In this document: positions 1 through 7,580 of the stretch, piece after piece
How positions within the stretch are numbered: position 1 is the stretch's first letter
Layout of the letters: each line of letters opens with the position of its first letter
From: Sulfitobacter sp. F26204
GTDB lineage: Bacteria > Pseudomonadota > Alphaproteobacteria > Rhodobacterales > Rhodobacteraceae
Direction of reading: 5' to 3'
Assembly (NCBI RefSeq): GCF_026410305.1
Contig: NZ_JAPMLQ010000001.1
Location: forward strand, 620,001 to 684,000
Length of the DNA: 64,000 nucleotides
Notes under the pieces: generated by a model
Databases searched by the model: none
What the model saw: the letters and a program-made list of their open reading frames with translations, nothing else
Told to the model about the DNA's origin: nothing
Program-made: the position numbers and the translations under genes

Positions 1-257
1 GGGCAGGCTGCGGTATAACGCGAACCGTTCGGGCGTTGGTAGACGCATGATCCTGATTGTGTGCGTCCGATATAGCTGCCTGCGGCAGCTCCGGCGGCAC
101 CGCCCACCAGAGCGCCGACGACCTTGTCATCATCGCCGGAAACGGCGGCACCAGCGGCGGCACCAACTGCGGCACCTGCCAGTGTGCTGGTTTGTTGATC
201 TGTTGCACAGGCCGCGAGTGCGGCCATGAGAGGTAGCGAAAGAAGTAGCTTTTTCAT
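1..257 (-). CDS. Glycine-zipper lipoprotein (partial, cut by left edge)
   Basis: Reads leftwards from an ATG at 257 and runs off the window after 85 codons. The N-terminus is a lipoprotein signal: two lysines, a hydrophobic stretch, then a lipobox (Leu-Ala-Ala-Cys) with the lipidated Cys at residue 17. Residues 27-60 are an Ala/Gly-rich glycine-zipper segment (GAAVGAAAGAA, then VGALVGGAAGAAAG) broken by a short acidic SGDDDK linker, as in YMGG/SLT-type outer-membrane lipoproteins. A GGAG-like sequence lies just upstream of the start. The precise function is unknown; it is probably a small envelope lipoprotein. The opposite-strand frame at 47-229 is its shadow. Confidence 0.7.
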   Translation of the reverse strand, partial: MKKLLLSLPLMAALAACATDQQTSTLAGAAVGAAAGAAVSGDDDKVVGALVGGAAGAAAGSYIGRTQSGSCVYQRPNGSRYTAAC

Positions 258-361
258 GTTTTTCTCCAAATCTGGTCTGATAGGCAAACACGAAGGGTAG
301 GGAAAAGGTTCCGTATTAATTCAAATTCCGGCTGGATCGTGCGGTAACCTGATTATGATGC

Positions 362-390
362 AAAAAGACCGCCGGAGGATGCCGGCGGCC
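362..390 (-). terminator. Intrinsic terminator of tpa
   Basis: On the minus strand a GC-rich hairpin (CCGCCGG paired with CCGGCGG, 369-375 and 382-388) is followed by a run of five T. It lies 26 bp beyond the tpa stop. Confidence 0.8.
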
Positions 391-415
391 TAAGCTGTTG
401 TTACAGCAGGTGTTT

Positions 416-1825
416 TCAGCCGAAGACGCGGCCCAGAGCACCATCTACTGCCGATATGATCTGGTCGATGTCGTCCTTTTGCGCGATCAGGGCAGGTGAG
501 AAGCACAGGGTGTTGTTCTTGCCCGGAACGGAGCGGTTGGTCATGCCGATGATTACGCCCTGGTTCATGCAGTCCCCGACAACAGCGGCGGCCTTGGATT
601 CGTGGACCGCTGCGCGGCTTTCGCGGTCTGTGACCAGTTCCGCGCCCAGGAACAGACCCTTACCGCGCACGTCACCGATAACCGGATGCTTGTCGGAAAG
701 AGCGTGCAGTTGGTCGAGCATGTAGTCGCCCTGCGCCAGAGTGTTTTCCAGCAGGCCTTCTTCTTCGATGATGGCGATGTTTTCGAGTCCTGCCGTCGGT
801 CCTGCCGTGCAGCCACCAAAAGTTGAGATGTCGCGGAAGTAATCCATCGTGTCCGAGGCATCTGTCTTGAACATATCAAAGACTTCTTCGGTGGTGACGA
901 GACAGGAAATGGCGGCGTAGCCGGAAGCGACCCCCTTGGCCATTGTGACCATGTCTGGTTTGATACCGTAATGCTGGTAGCCGAACCATGTGCCGGTACG
1001 GCCAACGCCACAGACAACTTCGTCGATGTGCAGCAGGATCTCATATTTCTTGCAGATTTCCTGCACGCGGTCCCAGTAGCCGTCAGGAGGCGTGATGACA
1101 CCGCCGCCGGCGGTGACAGGTTCAAGGCAGAGGCTGCCGACGGTGTCGGGGCCTTCGGCGAGGATGACCTTTTCGATCTGGTCTGCGGCCCAGACGCCGT
1201 AGTTTTCCTGTGGTGCGCCGTCTTGTTCAAAGGCGCGGTATTCCATGCAATGGGGAACGCGTACGAAGCCGGGGGTGAAGGGGCCGTATTGTGCGTTGCG
1301 TTCGTCCTGACCACCGGCGGAGAGCGCCGAGATGGTGGTGCCGTGGTAGTCGCGGTCGCGGTAGAGGACCTTGTGTTTTTTTCCACCAGATTTCTTGTGG
1401 GCAATCTGGCGGACCATTTTGAAGCCCTTCTCATTCGCCTCGCTGCCAGAGTTGGCATAGTAGACGCGGCTCATGCCGGGCATCTTGGAGATCAGTTTCT
1501 CTGCAAAGTGAGAGCCGGGGATGGAGCCAGCAGAGCCTGCAAAATAGTTGAGCTTGATCAACTGGTCGCGCACGGCATTGGCGATGCGTTCCCGGCCATA
1601 GCCGACATTGACTGTCCAGACACCGCCGGAAACAGCGTCGAGGTGTTCTTTGCCTTTTTGATCCCAGACGCGCATGCCTTTGCCTTCGACAATAATGCGG
1701 GGATCGACCTGGTTGTCGGGATTGGCGTCCATGTATTGTTTGTGCTGGCTGAGGTGATGCCAGATGTGGGCGCGGTCTGCTTCGACAACGCGTGAGAGAT
1801 CGTTTTCTTTGAAATTGCCGTCCAT
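416..1825 (-). CDS. tpa: Taurine--pyruvate aminotransferase
   Basis: Class III PLP-dependent aminotransferase of 469 residues, transferring the amino group of taurine to pyruvate to give sulfoacetaldehyde and alanine. Visible motifs are the SGSEANE phosphate-binding segment (126-132), the IDEVVCGVGRTG block with the PLP-contacting Asp (267-278), and the Schiff-base lysine in MAKGVASGY (Lys297). The start at 1825 is chosen because it has an AAAGGT ribosome-binding site and matches the usual N-terminus; an upstream in-frame start would add 25 unlikely residues. The substrate is inferred from the family and the nearby tauABC genes, from which tpa is separated by a protease gene. Neither a tauR regulator nor xsc (sulfoacetaldehyde acetyltransferase) is in the window; they could lie elsewhere. 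Confidence 0.88.
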   Translation of the reverse strand: MDGNFKENDLSRVVEADRAHIWHHLSQHKQYMDANPDNQVDPRIIVEGKGMRVWDQKGKEHLDAVSGGVWTVNVGYGRERIANAVRDQLIKLNYFAGSAGSIPGSHFAEKLISKMPGMSRVYYANSGSEANEKGFKMVRQIAHKKSGGKKHKVLYRDRDYHGTTISALSAGGQDERNAQYGPFTPGFVRVPHCMEYRAFEQDGAPQENYGVWAADQIEKVILAEGPDTVGSLCLEPVTAGGGVITPPDGYWDRVQEICKKYEILLHIDEVVCGVGRTGTWFGYQHYGIKPDMVTMAKGVASGYAAISCLVTTEEVFDMFKTDASDTMDYFRDISTFGGCTAGPTAGLENIAIIEEEGLLENTLAQGDYMLDQLHALSDKHPVIGDVRGKGLFLGAELVTDRESRAAVHESKAAAVVGDCMNQGVIIGMTNRSVPGKNNTLCFSPALIAQKDDIDQIISAVDGALGRVFG

Positions 1826-2120
1826 TGTCAGACCTTTCGAATAGAGTGTCGGGTGAAATCGGGGCGGGAAGTTCCCGTGCCGCTCAATCAATGCTGGCAA
1901 ATCCTAGAATCGCGTAGGGCCAGACCTTATGAAATGGTAGCGCCAGAATCTTTGGGTGTCTAATGGTTATGGGATTCCAGGTGACGCACTACGATAGGTT
2001 TCCGACTCGGGGTATGTCGCAAAAGATGTCTGTACCGCCGTTTGTTTGTTGACATGGGGCGGGTCTGGATCGAGTGTGAATTGCACCCTGCTGGTGCAGT
2101 TTTTTCACGAGGAAATTCAA

Positions 2121-3887
2121 ATGATCCCGACCAACTCGCCGTTGCTCGCCGCGTTGACGCCCTATGCACAATCAGATGTGCACACGACCACGAATATCAC
2201 TTTCAGTTTTCTTGGCGCCGGGAGCGAGGTCGACCCCGGCAATGACAGTGGTGATTTGACAAACTCGCTTTTCTGGACCGATGCGCAGCGCGATTTTGTT
2301 CGGGATATTTTTGCTTATATCTCAACAGTTGTGAACCTGACCTTTGAAGAAGTTCCAGTCGGCGACAGCGTCAACATCGAATTTGTCCATATTGCCCAAT
2401 TCGACGATCCATCAACAACGGGTGTTTCCATTCCTCAAGCACCGGGAATCTCAAAGATCTTTGTGCCTACAGAATATATTGGCCTGACTGATGTGACCCT
2501 GATCCATGAAATCGGTCATTCCCTTGGCCTGAGCCATCCCTTTGACGGACCGGGCAAGTTGCCGGGTGTGACCGTGGATGGTGATCTGGGCGACTTTAAC
2601 CACAATACGGAATTGGCGACCCGGATGTCCTATAATCCCGGCGCATCGAACGCACATCCCGGCCTTGATATTACCGGGGAGCCATCAGCCTATGGTGCGT
2701 TGGATATTGCAGCCCTTCAACTGTTGTATGGCGCAAACACAGGAACCGGTGCGGGCGATACCGTCTATGGCATCGATCCCACGTTGATAACCATCTGGGA
2801 CACCGGTGGTCACGACTTGATTGATTTTTCCGGTGCCACCGATAATGCCGAGATCGATCTGCGCCCTGCCACGCTTGAGCTGGACGCAGGTGGCGGGGGG
2901 TTCCTGTCCTTCATTGGATCCAATGGCGGTGCAGTGGCCAACGGGGGCTACACTATCGCCTTCGGTGTCGAGATCGAAGATGCGCGCGGCGGCGCAGGAG
3001 ATGACAAGATCACCGGTAATGAGTTGGCAAACCTGTTAAGTGGGAATGGCGGAAACGATGTTATTGATGGCGGTGACGGCTTTGACATGGCGCTCTTCTC
3101 GGGCAACCAAAGCAGTTATACACTGGTCTTGAACGCCGAAGCCACAACTGTAACGGACAGACGTGCAGGCGGGGACGGCAGCGATAGGATTTCCAATATC
3201 GAAGCGGTAAGCTTTGGTGGCGGTGCTGACGCCGCCTTTGACCTGACCAGGTTTGCGGGGACGGAAACCCTGACTGAAACGCAGATGGAAAGTTTCGTCG
3301 AACTTTACATCGCCTATTTCAACCGTGCGCCGGATGCGATCGGGTTGAACTTTTGGGGGACAGCCTTTGCCGGTGGGACAACGCTTGAGCAGATGGCGAC
3401 TCTCTTTATTGATCAGGACGAGACACGCGCGACCTATGCAGCGGACCTGAGCAACGCGGATTTCGTGGCTGCGGTTTACAACAACGTGCTGGGCCGTGCA
3501 GGCGATCAGGAAGGTGTTGATTTCTGGCTTGGCCATCTGAACGATGGCACGGTTGGGCGGGACCAGTTCATTCTGGGTGTGCTGGGCGGTGCCAAGTCAC
3601 CGATTGCAAATGCCACCGAAGCACAGATGATCCAGCAAGCCGCAGATCAGCAGCATCTGAGCATCAAGACAGACATTGGTGTCTATTATTCAATCACCAA
3701 AGGCATGTCGGATGTCAGCAATGCCTCTGCTGCGATGGCTTTGTTTGACGGATCGGCGAGCAGCGTCACCGCCGCGCAGAACGCGATAGATGGCTACTAT
3801 GCTTCGGCACTTGATGGGGATAGCGGTACATTCCTGTTGCAGCTGGTCGGCGTGGTCGACGATCCATTTGGTTCGGCACTGGTTTAA
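2121..3887 (+). CDS. Serralysin-like M10 metalloprotease with RTX repeats and DUF4214
   Basis: 588 residues. The zinc-binding motif HEIGHSLGLSH is at 129-139 and the Met-turn MSY at 169-171, the hallmarks of the M10 (metzincin, serralysin) family. Calcium-binding RTX nonapeptide repeats (GGAGDDKITG, GNGGNDVIDGG) follow around residues 295-330. The C-terminal third resembles DUF4214 repeats (YIAYFNRAPDAIGLNFW, then VYNNVLGRAGDQEGVDFW). There is no N-terminal signal peptide, which fits export by a type I secretion system through a C-terminal signal; no such system is in the window. The start at 2121 follows a GAGGAAAT ribosome-binding site. The gene sits between tpa and tauABC without an obvious functional link, so it is probably an insertion into the taurine locus. 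Confidence 0.85.
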   Translation: MIPTNSPLLAALTPYAQSDVHTTTNITFSFLGAGSEVDPGNDSGDLTNSLFWTDAQRDFVRDIFAYISTVVNLTFEEVPVGDSVNIEFVHIAQFDDPSTTGVSIPQAPGISKIFVPTEYIGLTDVTLIHEIGHSLGLSHPFDGPGKLPGVTVDGDLGDFNHNTELATRMSYNPGASNAHPGLDITGEPSAYGALDIAALQLLYGANTGTGAGDTVYGIDPTLITIWDTGGHDLIDFSGATDNAEIDLRPATLELDAGGGGFLSFIGSNGGAVANGGYTIAFGVEIEDARGGAGDDKITGNELANLLSGNGGNDVIDGGDGFDMALFSGNQSSYTLVLNAEATTVTDRRAGGDGSDRISNIEAVSFGGGADAAFDLTRFAGTETLTETQMESFVELYIAYFNRAPDAIGLNFWGTAFAGGTTLEQMATLFIDQDETRATYAADLSNADFVAAVYNNVLGRAGDQEGVDFWLGHLNDGTVGRDQFILGVLGGAKSPIANATEAQMIQQAADQQHLSIKTDIGVYYSITKGMSDVSNASAAMALFDGSASSVTAAQNAIDGYYASALDGDSGTFLLQLVGVVDDPFGSALV

Positions 3888-3920
3888 GCCCCAGGTTGTG
3901 ATGAACCCCTGTTAAAATCT

Positions 3921-3951
3921 GACCAGTCCCGTCTGAATCACTGGACTGGTC
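3921..3951. terminator. Hairpin after the M10 protease gene
   Basis: Perfect 9-bp inverted repeat GACCAGTCC / GGACTGGTC with a 13-nt loop, 33 bp after the protease stop. There is no T-run, so it may be a Rho-assisted terminator or an operator rather than an intrinsic terminator. Confidence 0.45.
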
Positions 3952-4236
3952 ATGGTGACACAGCCTCATAGAGAGCTGCATTTCGCGTGAATTCGGCGTG
4001 GTGCACCATCAATTCGGACTGGATTGCGACGCTTTGGTTGCATGAATTGTCGCTTTGAGAATTTGGATGTCCTAATCTCAATCAAGGCGACAGAATTTAT
4101 TGCTCTTCGCGAAAAGAACGGACAAGATGTTTCCGGATGTGTGGATTTTGCATCAAGAATGAGATGTTTGGTTTCATTTTTGCGCAATTTTACAATGCAG
4201 GTTCACGAACAACACCTCTTCAACAAAGGGGGGACA
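3952..4236. other. Long leader upstream of tauA, no gene seen
   Basis: About 285 bp between the hairpin and the tauA start region, clearly AT-richer than its surroundings. The tauA frame stays open upstream to 4024, but that extension lacks a ribosome-binding site and looks non-coding. The tauABC promoter is presumably here; no confident -35/-10 pair was identified. Confidence 0.4.
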
Positions 4237-4257
4237 ATGACCAATAGGGAGAAGAAC

Positions 4258-5253
4258 ATGATTAAGAAAACAACAACGGGCTTTGTCGCTGCGGCGCTCA
4301 TGGGGCTGACAGGTCAGGCTGCCCTGGCAGATGGCCACGGTGAAATTACGGTTGGCTATTTCCTTGAGTGGCCAATGCCGTTTCTGGCAGCCAAAGCATC
4401 GGGTGCCTATGACCAAGCGCTGGGCATGAAGGTAAACTGGGTTTCTTTTGAAACTGGAACAGCGATGTCGGCGGCCATGGCGTCCGGGGATGTCCAGCTT
4501 TCTGTTTCTCAGGGTGTGCCGCCATTTGTTGTGGCAACATCTGGCGGTCAGGACATTCAGATTGTGGATGTTGCTGTTTCCTATTCGGACAACGACAACT
4601 GCGTTGTGAAATCCGATCTGGAAATCGACAAGAATTCGGCAGGCGAGTTGGCCGGCAAGAAAGTGGCCGTGCCTTTGGGTACTGCGGCACATTATGGTTT
4701 CCTGCGTCAGATGGACCATTTTGGTGTCGATATTTCCACGCTTTCCATCGTTGACATGGCCCCGCCGGAAGGTGCCGCTGCGCTGTCGCAGGGTGCCGTG
4801 GATTTTGCCTGTGGTTACGGCGGCGGTCTGACCCGGATGAAAGAATATGGCAATGTTCTGCTGACTGGTAAAGAAAAAGAAGAACTGGGTATTCTGGTGT
4901 TTGACGTTACGACGGCACCGGCAGCTTTCATCGCTGAAAATGGCGATACCGTTGCCAAGTTTGTTGGTGTGACCGCTGCGGCAAACGCAGAATGGAACGC
5001 TAACAAGAGTGACGAGATGCTTGCCGTGATTGCCGAGCAGTCGGGTATGGATGTCGAGGCAACGCGTGCTTCAATCTCAAGTTTTGTCTTTCCGTCCATT
5101 GATGAGCAGCTTTCGCAAGCCTGGCTGGGGGGCAACGCTGCGACCTTCATGAAAGGTGTGGCACAGGTATTTGTCGAGGCAGGATCGATTGATTCCGCTC
5201 TGGACAGTTATGAAGGTGCCATAAACACCGGACCGCTTGAAGCCGCGAAATAA
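4258..5253 (+). CDS. tauA: Taurine ABC transporter substrate-binding protein
   Basis: Periplasmic binding protein of about 331 residues with a clear Sec signal peptide (MIKKTTTGF..., cleavage near AALA-DG). The rest resembles the NMT1/TauA/SsuA fold (VGYFLEWPMPF near the N-terminus, GKKVAVPLGTAAHYGF mid-protein). The start at 4258 has an AGGGAGAA site; an in-frame ATG at 4237 with an AAGGGG site is a credible alternative that would lengthen the signal peptide by seven residues. It is the first gene of tauABC and is followed by a hairpin that could favour its expression over tauBC. Taurine specificity is inferred from the nearby tpa gene. Confidence 0.85.
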   Translation: MIKKTTTGFVAAALMGLTGQAALADGHGEITVGYFLEWPMPFLAAKASGAYDQALGMKVNWVSFETGTAMSAAMASGDVQLSVSQGVPPFVVATSGGQDIQIVDVAVSYSDNDNCVVKSDLEIDKNSAGELAGKKVAVPLGTAAHYGFLRQMDHFGVDISTLSIVDMAPPEGAAALSQGAVDFACGYGGGLTRMKEYGNVLLTGKEKEELGILVFDVTTAPAAFIAENGDTVAKFVGVTAAANAEWNANKSDEMLAVIAEQSGMDVEATRASISSFVFPSIDEQLSQAWLGGNAATFMKGVAQVFVEAGSIDSALDSYEGAINTGPLEAAK

Positions 5254-5261
5254 ATGCATGG

Positions 5262-5299
5262 CGGCGCGTTCCCGTCCGGGGGCGCGCCGTTTCTCTTTT
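5262..5299 (+). terminator. Intercistronic attenuator between tauA and tauB
   Basis: Hairpin CGGCGCG / CGCGCCG (5262-5268 and 5283-5289) followed by TTTCTCTTTT. Partial termination here would give more binding protein than transporter core, a common arrangement in ABC operons. Confidence 0.65.
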
Positions 5300-5359
5300 G
5301 ACGAAACCGAGGTGGGCGACCCCTGCCCTTTTGACCCCGACGGGATGGGACAGCATGGA

Positions 5360-6166
5360 ATGACCGGACTCTCCATAGAAAATCTGTCAATGCGATTTGA
5401 TTTGCCGGATGGCGGCACGGTTCAAGCATTGCAGGATGTGTCGATTGATTTGAAAGCGGGCGAATTGTTGAGCGTGCTGGGCCCTTCGGGGTGTGGCAAG
5501 ACAACGTTGCTGAACATTGTTGCAGGGTTTCTGGCACCGACCTCGGGCGTGATGACCTTGAACGGCCACAACATCACCGGACCGGATGCAGAACGCGGGA
5601 TGGTGTTTCAGCAGGGTGCCTTGTTCGAGTGGATGTCGGTGCGTGAAAATGTCGGCTTTGGTCCTTCGATGAAAGGCATGCCGAAGAACAACAAGAAAGA
5701 GATCGTGGATCACCTGCTGGATGTGGTGGGGTTGCAGGATTTCAAGGAAAAGGCAGTGTACGAACTATCCGGCGGTATGCAGCAACGTGTGGCGTTGGCC
5801 CGTTGTCTGGCAAATGATCCGGATGTGATCTTGATGGATGAACCATTGGGCGCGCTGGATGCCTTGACCCGCGAAAAGATGCAATCGCTGGTGTTGAAAC
5901 TGTGGAAAGAGACCGGCAAGACGATCATCCTGATCACCCATTCCGTTGAGGAAGCGCTGTTGCTGGGCGAACGGCTGATTGTGATGGCCCCGCGTCCCGG
6001 GCGCATTCACAAGGAATACCGTCTGCCTTTTGCTGAGCTGGGTGTTGGTGCGGATCTGCGTGAGGTGAAGAAACATCCTGATTTCGGGCCCAAACGTGAA
6101 GAGATCCTGAACATGATCTGGGACATGGAAGAAGAGATTATGGGCACCACGGAGAATGCGGCATGA
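5360..6166 (+). CDS. tauB: Taurine ABC transporter ATP-binding protein
   Basis: 268-residue ABC ATPase. Walker A GPSGCGKTT (41-49), signature LSGGMQQR (136-143) and Walker B ILMDEP (157-162) are all present, with a switch His in ITHSVEEA. It energises taurine import together with TauC. The start at 5360 (MTGLSIENLS) is preferred because the frame upstream overlaps the attenuator hairpin and does not look like protein; the ribosome-binding site is weak, so the start is uncertain. The stop overlaps the tauC start (ATGA), indicating translational coupling. Confidence 0.87.
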   Translation: MTGLSIENLSMRFDLPDGGTVQALQDVSIDLKAGELLSVLGPSGCGKTTLLNIVAGFLAPTSGVMTLNGHNITGPDAERGMVFQQGALFEWMSVRENVGFGPSMKGMPKNNKKEIVDHLLDVVGLQDFKEKAVYELSGGMQQRVALARCLANDPDVILMDEPLGALDALTREKMQSLVLKLWKETGKTIILITHSVEEALLLGERLIVMAPRPGRIHKEYRLPFAELGVGADLREVKKHPDFGPKREEILNMIWDMEEEIMGTTENAA

Positions 6167-7431
6167 TACCCCTGATTATCTATATCGCGATCTTTGTTGC
6201 GGCCTATTTCATTGTCACCAAATTGGTGCAGGGCGCAGGGACCAGAGATTATACCTCGTTGAAGACGGTAACCTTTGGCGATGAAAGCGCCGTCAGGCCC
6301 AACCGTGTCGCCGGCATCATTTCGATTTTCACGATCTTTCTTATGTGGGGGGTATTTACCGGGTCGACATTGTTGCCGAAGTTTCTGCATGCGCCCGCCC
6401 CCTTCATGGGGGAGACCAGTTTTACCTATACGGCGCAGGTGGAAGGGCAAGCCCCTGATGATGCCACGGTGACTGTCATCGTGCATCCTCGCGAAGAGGA
6501 GGTCGAGCTGCCCGAAATCGATCCGGGCGACGGCTTTGCCAAGAATGACGTCATATCGATTGCGCAGTGGCGGTCCGGGCTGGTGCGGGTTGATGCCAAC
6601 GACGCATTGACCAAAAAAGATGGTGCAAAGGTCATCGCGATCAACGGGCAGAAGATTGCACCGGGCGGCACCGTGAAGACGGAACACGGCAAGGTAAAGC
6701 TTTCGGACAAGGGGACGCCGAATTTCACACCGTCCAAAGGCTGGCAAATGGAACCGCTGTATTTGCCGGCACCTGAAAAGGTCTGGGAACGGTCGGTGCA
6801 AATTGCATCAGAAGGCTTTCGCAACTTTTCGTTGCTTCAGCATCTGGGCTCCTCCCTGTTTCGGGTTGTTGTCGGCTTCTTGCTGGGCGCCATCGTCGGA
6901 ATCCCGCTTGGCTATGCGATGGGGTTGAGCAACTGGTTTCGCGGCTGGTTCGATCCGATTGTCGAATTCATGCGTCCGGTGCCGCCACTGGCCTTGATCC
7001 CGCTGGTGATCATTTGGGCGGGTATTGGCGAGGCAGGCAAAATTATCCTGCTGTTTCTTGCGGCGCTTTGGATCATGGCGATTGCTGCAAGGTCCGGTGT
7101 GTCCGGGGTCAAGATCTCAAAGGTGCATGCTGCCTATTCGCTGGGCGCGTCAAAGTGGCAGGTCATGCGTTATGTGATTGTGCCCAACTCCCTGCCTGAA
7201 ATTTTCACCGGTGCGCGTGTTGCAATGGGTGTGTGTTGGGGAACGGTTGTGGCGGCAGAACTGGTCGCGGCGGAACAGGGGGCGGGTATGATGATCATGA
7301 CCGCATCCAAATTTCAGCTTACCGATATTGTGATCATGGGGATCATTCTGATTGGTGTGATCGGCTTTGGTATCGATATGCTGATGCGGGCGGCCGAGAA
7401 GTTTCTGGTGCCGTGGAAGGGTAAAGGTTGA
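6163..7431 (+). CDS. tauC: Taurine ABC transporter permease, with extracytoplasmic insertion
   Basis: 422-residue inner-membrane permease, much longer than the roughly 250-280 residues usual for TauC/SsuC. Hydrophobic segments at about 1-18 and 50-66 are followed by a soluble, beta-rich stretch (about 81-200). The normal permease core resumes at LPAPEKVWER (201-210). The EAA-type loop that contacts TauB is visible around 325-345 (AAYSLGASKWQVMRYV). The insertion splits two copies of a Leu-Pro-x-x motif that would otherwise flank the first transmembrane helix. Overlaps tauB by 4 bp. Confidence 0.85.
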   Translation: MIPLIIYIAIFVAAYFIVTKLVQGAGTRDYTSLKTVTFGDESAVRPNRVAGIISIFTIFLMWGVFTGSTLLPKFLHAPAPFMGETSFTYTAQVEGQAPDDATVTVIVHPREEEVELPEIDPGDGFAKNDVISIAQWRSGLVRVDANDALTKKDGAKVIAINGQKIAPGGTVKTEHGKVKLSDKGTPNFTPSKGWQMEPLYLPAPEKVWERSVQIASEGFRNFSLLQHLGSSLFRVVVGFLLGAIVGIPLGYAMGLSNWFRGWFDPIVEFMRPVPPLALIPLVIIWAGIGEAGKIILLFLAALWIMAIAARSGVSGVKISKVHAAYSLGASKWQVMRYVIVPNSLPEIFTGARVAMGVCWGTVVAAELVAAEQGAGMMIMTASKFQLTDIVIMGIILIGVIGFGIDMLMRAAEKFLVPWKGKG

Positions 7432-7475
7432 TCCAACCCTGAGTTAAGACGCCGATGTGATACGCAAACAAAAAG

Positions 7476-7507
7476 CGCCGAAGAGTATCTTCGGCGTTTT
7501 TCTTTTG
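7476..7507. terminator. Bidirectional terminator between tauC and the helicase gene
   Basis: Perfect 9-bp stem CGCCGAAGA / TCTTCGGCG with a 3-nt loop, flanked by A-rich sequence on the left and TTTTTCTTTT on the right, so it can work on both strands for the convergent genes. Confidence 0.88.
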
Positions 7508-7519
7508 TGCTGGGTGGTC

Positions 7520-7542
7520 CCGCTTTCTTTCAAAGAAAGCGG
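7520..7542. repeat. Perfect 23-bp palindrome in the convergent spacer
   Basis: CCGCTTTCTTT, one C, then AAAGAAAGCGG. A second imperfect hairpin with the same CTTTGAAAG core lies at 7545-7563. Both lie between the helicase stop and the shared terminator. Confidence 0.7.
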
Positions 7543-7580
7543 TCGGAACCTTTGAAAGTTTCCGGTCCTTGTGGCCGCTG

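Noticed and set aside
565..1458. 297-codon frame inside tpa on the same strand, and 274 codons opposite at 971-1795
   Set aside because: Both are shadow frames of tpa, with no family resemblance and poor residue composition; tpa is fully conserved through the region.
1919..1947. GCCAGA direct repeats upstream of tpa as TauR sites
   Set aside because: Only a partial match to the recalled TauR half site, and the spacing could be chance; not strong enough to list.
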